Positions 53,541 through 63,468 of a stretch of 64,000 nucleotides of DNA are shown here, piece after piece. A program made the position numbers and the translations under genes. Positions within the stretch are counted from its first letter, which is position 1. Every line of letters starts with the position of its first letter. The notes beneath the pieces are model-generated. The model was given only the letters and a program-made list of their open reading frames with translations, was not told the DNA's origin and did no database searches. The stretch lies in contig CP110631.1 of the NCBI GenBank assembly GCA_026210745.1, forward strand, positions 1,240,001 through 1,304,000. The letters run 5' to 3'. The DNA comes from Exobasidium rhododendri. Lineage: Eukaryota; Basidiomycota; Exobasidiomycetes; Exobasidiales; Exobasidiaceae.

Positions 53541-54373
53541 ATGCCAGCCTCCACTGATCGACTTAGCTTGTCTGCCCTCTCTTCACGCTATTCTACAGGG
53601 ACATTGTGTGTAAGTACATTCGGGTCTAAGTCGAAGCTGTGACTAACAGCGGATGCTTTCCTTGTCGCCTCGCATTCTCAGAGCTTAATATTCTGGCGCA
53701 TCTCCTTGGGAAAAAGAAATTGACCAACATTAAAGCGCGCGTCTTTGACTAGCTTGGTGGAGCTCTCTTTCCTTGGCTTTCCTTCTTACAGTGTATACAT
53801 CACCACAAGAGCGCATCGAGGTCCACTTTGCCGTTGATGATCTCCGTAGACGACATAATCAGTGATCTCTCACGACTCAGTCCTCAACAGGCTTCATCCT
53901 CATACTTGACGCCATCGACACATCCTCTCCTGGCACTAGGAAAGTCGCTGCTCCCATCGAAGTTGCAAAGCGATGAAGAGATAAATGCAGTCTCCTTCAC
54001 CTCCTCTTCGTCACCTGACGCAACTCTGACTCTATTACAAGATGCTCTGACACACTTAGATGATAGTCACACACCAAAGAGTCAATCGAGTGCTTTACTG
54101 ATATCGTCCATCTACCTAGGCAACGCTCGAAGAGTAATCGCACTAAATCAAGAAAAGGAAGACGAAAGCGACCCTTGGAGCGATGAGCAAGACAAGGTCA
54201 GTGCAAGCGGGGTCTTTGACGACCTGCATAGGAGAGTTGCAAGATTGCAATCATTCAATGAGGGTTACATTGCCAGAATACAAGAATTACGTGATCTAGT
54301 GACGTCAAGCAGTGACAACGGGAGATCCGCTACCTCGATTGAGACAAGTCAAGCCAGCCTTTCCAGCGCATAG
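53541..54373 (+). CDS. Hypothetical protein with C-terminal coiled coil
   Basis: The main exon, 53792-54373, encodes ISVDDIISDLSRLSPQQASS, a PSTHPLLALGKSLLP stretch, and a C-terminal helix FDDLHRRVARLQSFNEGYIA. A 5' exon 53541-53609 (MPASTDRLSLSALSSRYSTG) joins in phase through GTAAGT at 53610 and TTACAG at 53791 (182-bp intron), giving 216 aa. A simpler model would start at ATG 53837. I do not recognise the family. The composition suggests a small structural subunit of some complex. It is convergent with sec12, only 64 bp from its stop. The 3' part is more certain than the first exon. Confidence 0.5.
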
Positions 54374-54437
54374 AGGACGCTCACATTGAAAATTGAAGCC
54401 TCTACTACATCGCTCAAAGTCATATAGTGCACGGAGT

Positions 54438-56380
54438 CTATTCATTTTCCACCTCGATGGCCATCCCGGGCGCTATTCGCTGTTGAATGTAGAGCGCCAA
54501 GAGAGCTAAGAGCAGAGCGAGAAGGAGTGTGGCTTCCTTGCCTGTGCGAGCGACAATACAAGCAGATTGTCAGTAGAGAAATTTCACTTTCAAAGCGCCT
54601 CGATAAAACTCTAAATCTTGTCTCAACTTACTGTGGATAATATTGTAGAGTACAGCCGGCTCTTGATCGTCACCGACCTTGATGACTCGCAAGCTCATGT
54701 CTGCACTTCCACTGACTAGCACATCACCCAACGGACTGAAGCCAAGGCAGGTGCCCGGAAAGGCATGAGCTTCCTTTAGTTTCCAGATCGTCGACAGCGT
54801 CACGGTGGATAGGAGGTGGATATTGAGATCAGAGGTGCTTACAGCCAAGTACTTCCCATTTTCACTTAAAGGTCGGGAAAGACTATGATCAGCATGGAGG
54901 TAGCCTTTTTTTGTCCCTTTCCTACAACATACCTCAATGCAAACACAGTAGCAGGACGGTCGGAAATCTTTCTCGAATTGAGAAGCGTCCATTTGTCGGC
55001 ATCCCAGCTCGAAAGGAAGCTATGGTAAAGAGAGGGGTAGATGCGTCAATATGTTCCATTCGCGAATTCTCCGCAATCGTCAACTTACCATCTTCGTATC
55101 TTCGCCTTTTCTCGATCCTTCTTGGAACTGCCTAGACCACTAGGCGGATTCGTATTGACAACTGTGAATAGACGATCGCTTCGACCAACCTCTCCTGCGA
55201 CTGCACTACGACCAAATCTCGCTCCCCTAAAGACACAGCCTGTAGTTCCTTTGAGTGAAGGATTGCGAATAGTTTGGTGGACCTCGGGCGCGGAAGAAGA
55301 GGGGGCTGATGATGATGCCGCTGTAGAATAGACTTGAATAGTGTTGGGAAGGACAAATGCGACCAAGGCAGAATCAGACGAGAAGGTAATGTCGACCACT
55401 TCTGAAGAGTCTACAGGCGTCGTGATCCAGAGCTGCTCAAGAGAAGGAAAGCTGTGCAGAGCAATCTGAGACCGGAAATTCTTCAGTGTCTTGCACAAAT
55501 CCGTCTCAGCCTTTCTCCCTCCTGTGTACTCTATCTCACCTGTCCTGCCGTACTACCGACTGCCAAGTACTTTCCATTTGGTGAAATAGCCGTCACTTTC
55601 TGTGTGACCAAGTCAATTTTTTGATCAGTGTCACCACTTTGAGCTAGCTACTTAGACGAGAGCTCACAATGTACTGCTCTGAATCGTGTACAGGAATAGA
55701 GCTTGCCTTTGCGACACAATGGATCGTCTGGACATCTACATCCTGCAAGTTTTCGCCCAGATCATCGTTGTTGACTTGCTCCTTGACAAGATCCGTTACC
55801 TTCTCCACTACACTCAATTGTGACGAAGGCTTGTAACCGCTGCTGCTCCAGTCCAGCACCCGCAAATTGTCGTTGGTGCCTGTCGCTGTCAATGTTGAAT
55901 TAATGCCGATGACAATCTAAGTACCGATTTGGAGAACGTCAGCATTCCTTCCTGATGTGCCACCATCGAAGATCATCTCACTTTGCGCTCGCTTGGACCC
56001 CATGTAGCTTCCTCTGCACTTTGATCTTCTTCCTTTTTTATCAGCAATCGCTGCTCTTCCTCTTCACCCGGTGAGATTGCTAGACACATGGGTGCATCCT
56101 CGTCGTTGCTGAGCTTCTCCTCCGCCCGGTCGATGACCTCACGCGAATCATAATCGATGGTCGTCGCACGCTACTTGACAAAATTCTCGTCGTGAGCGTG
56201 ACAGCTCACTGCATCTGCTTTCTGAAGGCCCATAGAGACACTCGCACTCACCACCGCATTCGAGACTCCACTTCTGCTGCGTCCCCCACCGCCTGCATAG
56301 ATGAGCACATCGGACCGAGGCAGCGCCAGGGCGTACACTGGTATTGGGCTCCGAGCAATGTAGTTATCCGGAGTGGTCAT
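54438..56380 (-). CDS. sec12: Sec12, Sar1 guanine-nucleotide exchange factor
   Basis: Eight exons: 56252-56380, 55982-56170, 55668-55916, 55540-55599, 55089-55465, 54933-55019, 54632-54864, 54438-54541; 475 aa. The N-terminus IPVYALALPRSDVLIYAGGG followed by GRSRSGVSN matches the Sec12/PREB K-loop region that binds Sar1. WD40 blades follow (INSTLTATGTNDNLRVLDW; KVTAISPNGKYLAVGSTAGQ; ENGKYLAVSTSDLNIHLL; VLVSGSADMSLRVI). The last exon adds one transmembrane helix, ATLLLALLLALLALYIQQ, and a short lumenal tail ending VENE, making a type II ER membrane protein. Sec12 loads GTP on Sar1 and starts COPII vesicle budding. All seven introns are 65-90 bp and the frame closes. Confidence 0.88.
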
Positions 56381-56873
56381 GCTGGTCTTTAAAACTATTG
56401 TTCACACCTTTCACCTCGCTTGCCAGAAGGACATCTGTAGGACAGGTTGTTGAATGAGGACAAAGCTGTGCGGGCATGTCTTTATTTTCCGTTCACTCAG
56501 TCTTTCTTCGACAGCGCCTTCTCTTCCTCTTTTGGCTCTAATTCCTCGCACGGCCAGGGATTTTATTTCTACCTCCCTTGCTTGAGTGTTGTTCAGAATA
56601 GTCTGTCTATCTTTCGAAGCCAGAACACGTATTCGAGACTATAGCAACAGCACGCGACGGTGCAAATGCCGCGACGGATTCTTCTACAGCGTTCGCTTGC
56701 CGCCGTTGGGCGTGGATGCCTACTTAGTCACTTCGGACGGAGTTTACGATACGATGCTTTGAAGCGAAAGATCACCAGCATAGTTTATATCTTCAGTGCG
56801 TACATTAACATTCCCCCAGTCTTCCGCTTCTTTCTGTGAACTGCTATAAAAGGCCGGGAAAAGAAGAGAGTCG
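56381..56873. other. Divergent intergenic region, sec12 / thioredoxin
   Basis: 493 bp holding both promoters. The thioredoxin side has a TATA box (listed separately). Nothing else recognised. Confidence 0.5.
56845..56853 (+). promoter_or_regulatory. TATA box close to the first thioredoxin ATG
   Basis: TATAAAAGG, 20 bp before ATG 56874 (29 bp start to start). Transcripts starting 30 bp or more downstream of this box would lack the first ATG and use ATG 57009. Confidence 0.6.
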
Positions 56874-57561
56874 ATGCAATCTCGATCACTGACGTTGACT
56901 ACTTCCATCCTTCGTACCACACTACCGTCTCAACGAACCCCTTCTTTCCTGGGCTCCTCTGCGAATCACTTCAAATCTCCTCGACACTTTTCGACAACCA
57001 GGCACAACATGTCTGTTCAAGCTATCACCTCGTACGAAGAGTTCAAGAAGATCGTGAGTGGCGATCGAATGTTGCATTCTTTCGTAGCGCTTTTGCGGAT
57101 GTCTGACACGATCCTACACCACTTCCACAGATCAATGGTGACAAAGTTGCCGCTATTGATTTCTGTGAGTGCAAGGAAACTCTATTTGGTGTGTCAAGGA
57201 GAGCAAAGCAGGTCGCTGACACATCTCTTAATCCAGGGGCAACTTGGTGCGGACCTTGCAAGATGATCTCACCGATGTTTGAAAAGTTTGCCGCAGCTGC
57301 GCCTGCCGACAAGATTGCCTTCTACAAGGTCGATGTCGACGAACAGGACCAGATCTCGCAGGAAGTCGGTGTCAAGGCCATGCCCACCTTTGTCTTCTTC
57401 AAGAACGGTGAAAAGCTAAACGAGGTGGTCGGTGCCATTCCTCAGCAATTGCAAGTGAGTGCTGAAGACGAAGGCTTGCCAAGGTTGCGACGATACGGAC
57501 TGACCTTCCTGTACCCTACCCTCTTCACCTCTAGGTCGCAATTAAGAACCACTCGACTTAA
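56874..57561 (+). CDS. trx1: Thioredoxin with putative mitochondrial presequence
   Basis: Four exons: 56874-57053, 57131-57164, 57237-57454, 57535-57561; 152 aa. The active site WATWCGPCK is completed by splicing across intron 2 (T + GG makes the first Trp). INGDKVAAIDF, FYKVDVDEQ, the cis-Pro in KAMPTFVFFKNG and a short C-terminal helix complete the fold. From ATG 56874 there are 45 extra residues rich in Ser, Thr and Arg without acidic residues (SILRTTLPSQRTPS, then RHFSTTRHN), a typical matrix-targeting presequence. From ATG 57009 (MSVQAITSYEEF) the product is a standard 107-aa cytosolic thioredoxin. It reduces protein disulfides, recharged by thioredoxin reductase. Confidence 0.9.
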
Positions 57562-58676
57562 CTTCATTTCCACTTCAAGAATCTTGTCAGTACTTTGTTG
57601 TCTCATTTTTGAAGCTGAATGATAATACCTGCTAGGAAAGGTATCTTGAATAAGACGTAGAAAAGGGAGATGGCCTCTTTCCTCGGTGTGAGAAGCAGGT
57701 AGAGGTGCTTGACCGCAGAGCTCAACACTGCGTGACACTGTTCTACAGAGGGGATATCTGACCTTACATCGTACCTACCAGATTTGCCGACGAAGATTAA
57801 AATGTCCCTGTACTCGGGTCAGACGAACAGACTAAACGCGGTCGTCCTAACGTGCTCTCAAGGGCATAACATTGATGACGGAAATTACAGGGCAGAGTTC
57901 CACATAGATTGCCAAGATTGCCATAAGAGAGGCAACGAGAGGGGAGAGAGAAAGAGAGAGAGATGAAATGTGGGTGATAGCCCTGGGTTGTGACAAAACA
58001 AAGCATTGTCACATAGTGACTGACTTCCAATGCCATGAAATCAGGGACCCTTTTCCCATAAGTCGATGTCCTCCGCCCAGCATCCCCGCCTTGAGTCCCA
58101 CGCTGACCTACTGAAAGAAAAGGGAGACTCAAGAAGAAGAAACCAGAGGCGAACATCTAGGTTGATCTAGGCAATGGCCGTCGACAGGGCTAACAAATAG
58201 TAAAGAATATTCGAAAGCGCACAGGTAAGCTCAGTCTTACAGTAAAGTAATGACCAAGCAATTTTGCACCCCCACTTAATGACGAAAGTAGCATGTAGGT
58301 ATTTGCAAAGAAGATCCAGAAAGGCCGAAGCTCTCCTTTCCCTCCTCACAATCCTACACACTCGGCGCCTGTATGTAAAGAGAAAAGAAAGAAGCAGAGC
58401 GGACGAATCTCACCTTTTACCAAGCCAAGAGGGAAAATTGACACTCTTTGTGCAGAGGAAAAATAGGGCGCACGTGGTGCAGGTTGCGTATCCCGAATCC
58501 CGCCTGCTTATGATCCTTAGGAAGAAATCCTGAGCTTAAGGGGGATGGATCTCGAGGGAATCAAGGGTCCTTTTGCGCTCTTCTACACTACCATAGTATT
58601 CCGGGTCACGTCGTCAAGCGTCCTCCGTAGGGCTAGGGTGTCTCATCTTTCTCGATAGGGCGAGGGGCCAAAAAGC
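57562..58676. other. 1.1 kb intergenic region
   Basis: Between thioredoxin and tafazzin, both plus strand. ORFs on either strand are short (at most 119 codons) and unlike known proteins. No tRNA-like cloverleaf with an intact B-box was noticed. Confidence 0.4.
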
Positions 58677-59970
58677 ATGCCAAGTGACTTTCCTAGACTG
58701 CCACTGCTTCCTGCTTCCACATCTACTCCTACTCACCCGATTGTTCGAATTGGAAGCTTCCTCTCACGCTTCGTACTTCATAAATGGTGTGCTAGCATTC
58801 AAGTCAAAGGTCTAGACAAATTCGTCCACATCATTCGAGATGAAGAGAGGAAGAAGAGCGGGAGAGGTGTGCTCACTTATGCCAATCACATAAGCGTGTG
58901 AGTATCAAGACTTCCAACGAAAGAGCCACCTACATGTCTTCCATGATCGCCTTTGCTTACTCTTCCCAATGACCCCTCCCTAGAGCTGACGAGCCGATTG
59001 TTTTCGGATCGCTGCCAAAAGACCTTTTCCGGCAAACCTCTACAACGAGGTGGACGCTTGGTGCAACCGACATTCTATTCACGAATTCGTGAGTTGAGCA
59101 ATGTTGATCCTGCAGTGCCATGACGGAGGAGTTGGGCTCATCTCGTCCTTTCACGAACAGCCTCTTCTCGTATCTCTTCAGCAAGGGACAAGTCCTCCCG
59201 ACTGATCGCGGTAGAGGGGTGTTCCAGCCATCGCTGGATCGAGGTATAGATCTCTTAGAGAAGGGCCACTGGGTGCATATATTCCCAGAAGGCTATGTCA
59301 ATCTGTCACGAAAGGCACACTTGAGGCGGTTCAAGTGGGGAGTCGGGAGGATGTTGACGGAAGCAAGCAGAGAGCCTTCTGCCAGACCGGTCATCGTGCC
59401 TATGTGGATCACTGGTGAGAACGTCTTGCTATACGTTGCATGATTGTCTGGCGGCTGACGCTCTTCTCCACAAACACAGGCCTAGATTCTATGATGCCTG
59501 AGCCGAGAAGCTATCCGCGGTGGTTTCCAAGACCAGGTGCGAACGTCACGATTACCTTTGGAGATGCGATCAACAAAGCGATAGATCCCCTACTGGACCG
59601 TCTGTCCACCTTTGTCTCGCAGGATGGTCAAAAGGGAAGGACCGAGTTGGCTGAGCCGGACCTCGCCGGTCTCGAACAGCTCTCTTCTAGATACCCCTCT
59701 CCTTCTGTCGAGTCGTTCCCACCCACAACACCGCTCATGAAACCGCCGGGAGGTGTTGCATGGCCAGACGCCATGCCTGAGTCGAGGTCTGCTATCGCTA
59801 TTCATAATCACCTAGACAGCACCAATGCAAGAGTGGCAAGGAGTATCGTAGCAGCTGAATTGCGAGCTCACCTGGCTCAATTGGGAGAGTCGCAAGGAGG
59901 AGATCTACGACTGGCTCATCGATTGATGAAGGATGAAGCTGATGGCAAGGAGGAGGTTGATAGAGATTGA
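58677..59970 (+). CDS. taz1: Tafazzin, monolysocardiolipin transacylase
   Basis: Four exons: 58677-58897, 58984-59088, 59161-59414, 59480-59970; 356 aa. The acyltransferase HX4D motif NHISVADEP is formed by splicing across intron 1. Then come RWTLGATDILFTNS-LFSYLF, GQVLPTDRG, the second motif WVHIFPEGYVN and FKWGVGRML. Tafazzin remodels the acyl chains of cardiolipin at the mitochondrial membranes. Intron 2 is taken as 72 bp ending at GAACAG 59160; a nearer CAG at 59115 would give a 27-bp intron and a 15-residue insertion not seen in the family. A 140-residue tail after the domain, with a Pro/Ser segment, is longer than in yeast. Confidence 0.9.
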
Positions 59971-60290
59971 CCACTGTACATTGTGTTCCTCTCCGATGTA
60001 GACATACTAGACACACAAACATAGATTGAGCAGGCTAGGGTGGATGCTAGTGCATGCTCTGAGCTGACTATCATTACATGAATGACTTCGAAGAAAAGAG
60101 GTGTAGAAAGTTGATAATTGGAATTAGTGTGTGTGACCCGCGTCAAATGATGAGCTCCTCAGCCGCGTGCCTTTTTCCATAGGCGACCTGACCCACCGAA
60201 GTTCATCTCTTTTCTCGCATTTAGTTTCCTCGTCGGCCGTACCCCCATAACCTCTCGACCCACTTAAAGGCTGACTTCATCATCATCATC
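59971..60290. other. Intergenic region
   Basis: 320 bp between two plus-strand genes. Ends with four ATC units running into ATG 60291. Nothing else recognised. Confidence 0.4.
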
Positions 60291-61006
60291 ATGAATCGAT
60301 TCCGGACAGCCCTCCAACCAGCAAGCCAAAGGATACAGCGCTCATTGCTCCATTCATCGTCCAGATGTGATCGACCCGCTGATGAGGGCAAAGCTTCAAG
60401 AGAAGAAGCAGGTCCTTCAGAACTCTCTAGACGATTGTCAGCATCGACACCTCCTACTTCGACTTCAGCGCCGAAAGCAAGTAATCGATTTGCTGCAGCT
60501 GTCAGTAGCCCTGAAAGAAGACATCTGGTGGAAGCGAACAATGCAAGAAAGGCTCTTTCAAAGGCTCGCACAGTAGGAAAAGTGAGTTTTGTGGTGATAG
60601 TTGTTTGAAGTGGACCCCATCCTCACGACCTTATCACACCCGCTTGCGGCAGTACTACTCGCCAGGATTTCTAAACTTAAAATCGCAAGAAACGAAAGAA
60701 GGCCTCAAACCACGCAAATTCCCAATCTTGGGTCCGTCTGCAGCGGTGGCCAAGAAGATCGACGTCCTTTATCAACTCGGCTTACGACCCGGCCATGTCT
60801 CGCTCCATGACGACTCATATAAGAACCCCATCTTGCTGTCAGAGTTTGTGTCAGAGATGGGAAAGATCAAAGGACGCAAGAATACAGAGTTGACGAGGAG
60901 GAGTCAGAGAGAGGTGGGAAAAGCAATTCGACGAGCGAGAAGCATGGGTCTCATGCCAGTCATGAGCAAAGATCCAAGTGCATGGAAGATCTATCCCCAG
61001 AAGTGA
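60291..61006 (+). CDS. rsm18: Mitochondrial small-subunit ribosomal protein bS18m
   Basis: Two exons, 60291-60581 and 60653-61006; 71-bp intron; 214 aa. The C-terminal part has the bS18 pattern: LSEFVSEMGKIKGRKNTELT, then RRSQREVGKAIRRARSMGLM followed by PVM. The N-terminus (MNRFRTALQPASQRIQRSLL) is basic and Ser-rich, a mitochondrial presequence. bS18 sits on the platform of the small ribosomal subunit beside bS6. The extra N-terminal 90 residues and a basic linker are usual for fungal mitochondrial forms. Confidence 0.85.
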
Positions 61007-61120
61007 TTTTTTTTTGTGACGGCGAAGGAGGTATTGCGCAATTGTACACATACAAAATTTACGAGAAAGGATACACAGTGTATAATGCAGAGGGTAATGA
61101 GAGATGGAGCTGCAGCTCAT

Positions 61121-62517
61121 TTAAGTAGTACTGCTATCTTTGCTGCTTTGCTTGTCCTTGACTGCCCAGCCGATGAAAAGGGGCACATCCTAGCAGATCC
61201 GAGAGACGTGAGAGCAACAGGACGTCAGCACTTTCATAAGAATCGCCTCGATTACGGTGGGGAGGACTTACTGGTGCGACTTTGTCCGCCATGGCCATCT
61301 GCGCAAGGAAAGGTAGGAGCGGCGGATGAACATCGAGATTTGTCAGCTGTCCGTGCTTCGCCTTTCACTTACCTCTTGAAACATCAAAGGAATGCGACCA
61401 GCAGAGTCAGACTGGACTGTCATCCTGTGCAACGTCAAAGGCACTCGTCAGTGACTATAAGGAATTGCCCCTGCAACAATCGACGACTTACCACCACTCT
61501 GTTCCGTTGCGCTCCAGTTCTCGAAGGACTTCCACACTGCCATAAGAAGCTCGTACGAAGTCTTTCTTGGGTGCGCAATCCGTCGTCTCTACTGGCAACT
61601 GAATGTTGAGACAGCTCCTCCTCTGGCTGTTACTTGTAGAAGTCTCCTCCTGCTCTTCGGTGATATTACTGCCACTGCCTTCCTTGAGCGACGCTAGTAT
61701 GGCGTCAATATGACTCGAGGAGAGTGGGTCGACATGCGGCTTAAATTCTACTGTAAGGAATAGCTCGACAAAGTCCCGATTGGTGACCATGATCGGCAGA
61801 CTGTCTGCGAGAGGTAGAAAAAAGGGGGGGGGAGGAGAAGAAGAAGTAGACATTCAATAAGTGTATTTAAGGACGCTTGAAGTAAGAATTGCACTCACAT
61901 TCAGTTGTCCACACATCTGCTCTGACAGCATCTATGAATTCGTCGCTTGCGTCCCCTTTCAAGGAAGGTACCTGAATGCTTGGTCCTACCCGATCGTACT
62001 TCAAAATGTCGTCGATGTATTGACGTTCCTTGATGGGATGATCTACCGCCAAGCCCTGATAAAAGTCTTCATAAGTCAACTTGTGAGATTGACTACTTGG
62101 GTCATGTTCACTTCTCCTCGCATGCCAGCTTGTGTTTGCGAGTCTTCCTGGTTGCACACTCTTGCCCTTTGTAGCGACCACTTTTGAGTCATGATCAAGC
62201 TGAAACGTCTTGGACGAAGGCCATGTGTTGCTGGAACGATAGAGTTGGAGTGCTTGAGAGACGAGTGCTTTCAAGTTCTTGACGTCAAGGGTGTTTGAGG
62301 GAGCTACGCTGGACAGTGGCAAAGTGGCAGCGGTCAGGGGACAGGTCTCGTTGGCAGGAGGTGCAGACATGGAGGTGGTAGTATATCGGCGTGCTTTTGA
62401 GTATAGTCGAGAGGAGCTGCCTACTGATGAAGGGGTACTGGAAGGATAAGTTGGAGGCGCGGGAGATTGAAGGTGAATAAGTGGCCTGACGTCGCCGCGG
62501 GCGTTACCTACATGCAT
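61121..62517 (-). CDS. DUF3074 (START-like) domain protein
   Basis: Five exons: 61899-62517, 61492-61804, 61373-61424, 61272-61298, 61121-61189; 359 aa from ATG 62517. Matches the fungal DUF3074 pattern: WHARRSEHD, LTYEDFYQGLAVDHPIKERQ, LPIMVTNRDFVELFLT, and, after splicing, EWWMTVQSDSAGRIPLMFQE and DVPLFIGWA. The fold is related to START lipid-binding domains; no activity is known to me. A second ATG at 62370 (MSAPPANE) follows an Arg/Tyr/Thr/Ser-rich stretch that could be a presequence, so localisation may depend on start choice. Exon 4 is only 27 nt. The last two exons complete the domain's C-terminal strand and confirm the splicing. Confidence 0.8.
61824..61832. repeat. G9 homopolymer
   Basis: Lies inside the first intron of the DUF3074 gene (61805-61898); on the coding strand it is part of the pyrimidine tract. 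Confidence 0.95.
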
Positions 62518-62709
62518 CAAATCAATCTGACACAATTAAAATTCTTGTTCTTTTTTTGGATTCTGTTTCGTAGGACCCGTCGGTGATGGCGCGTGCGAAG
62601 GTACAGTATCTATATCGCCTGGGTGGGTAGCACTCCTTCACTTCGACGTTCCACTCCTACTTCCGCTCGCTTGTCCATTCGTAGGCGCTTTTTTCTTCGC
62701 CTTGTCGCT
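62518..62709. promoter_or_regulatory. Bidirectional promoter, DUF3074 / coiled-coil gene
   Basis: 192 bp between opposite ATGs, the shortest divergent spacing in the window. It has a T run near 62550. No element recognised. Confidence 0.35.
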
Positions 62710-63175
62710 ATGCCGCTTCTAGTCAGTCCACCCACTGCGTCAGAAAGTGAGCTGCAGAATCTTCCACCTGCCGCGCTCGTCGCCTTGTTGAAGTCAGAGG
62801 TGTCGAACTGGATAAAGTTGCTTGAAAGTAATGAAGAGATGAAGATGATGATTGAAGAGGTGGAGAAGGATCAAGTGACCAGTGAAGGTGTTCACCTGGA
62901 CACGGACGACCTGCAAGAACTACAGAAAGCTTGTCGTGAGAATGTTGGCGTCATGTGAGGAAAGAGATTGGCGAACGTACCCCTTCCCGCTACATCTTCC
63001 CAATTGATTGACTTGCTATTTTTATCCCAGTGAGCGCAAGGCGTCTTCGATTGCAAGGATTAAGAATATTCTCGTCGAGAAGTATGGCCAGCATTCTATT
63101 CCAGATGAGATACTCCAAGCGGAGACGAAGATGAATCTGATACTGCAAAAAACGGACCAGGGTGTTGCTCTATGA
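62710..63175 (+). CDS. Hypothetical small coiled-coil protein
   Basis: Two exons, 62710-62954 and 63031-63175; 76-bp intron (GTGAGG...TCCCAG); 129 aa. The frame is open upstream of ATG 62710 without a better start. The sequence is helical: LPPAALVALLKSEVSNWIKL, then NEEMKMMIEEVEKD, LDTDDLQELQKACREN, and a basic ERKASSIARIKNILVEKYG after the splice. I do not recognise it with certainty. The short length and continuous heptad-like helices suggest a subunit of a larger complex. The clean splice into a compact second exon supports a real gene. Confidence 0.6.
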
Positions 63176-63468
63176 TCTGATGGGGGAGCTGAACAGCAGG
63201 ATGAAAGCACCCCCGAACAAAAAAACGTCATATCCTCTTGCAACGCACGCGTATAGGCTTCAACGATACCATGCGATTAATGGCAAGGCTACAGTACAAT
63301 TACAGTGAATAAGGTAGAGGTATGGGTACCGCTCCAAGTGGCAGTCGTTGCCCGTTGGAAAATACATTAAGGAGTCCCTTGAAAGGGTGGTGTCCCACAG
63401 AGGCGGGATAGCGAAGCTTGCGAGGAAGTCGCGGAGTGCAGTAGTTCCAAGTAGCGCCTTCTTTCAGT

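Noticed and set aside
57797-58533. Short ORFs between thioredoxin and tafazzin
   Set aside because: All are below 120 codons, with erratic composition and no motif or splice partners.
59089-59115. A 27-bp intron in tafazzin (GTGAGT...CTGCAG)
   Set aside because: Using GAACAG at 59160 gives a 72-bp intron with a branch-like ATGAC and restores an uninterrupted tafazzin sequence; the short form adds 15 residues not found in the family.
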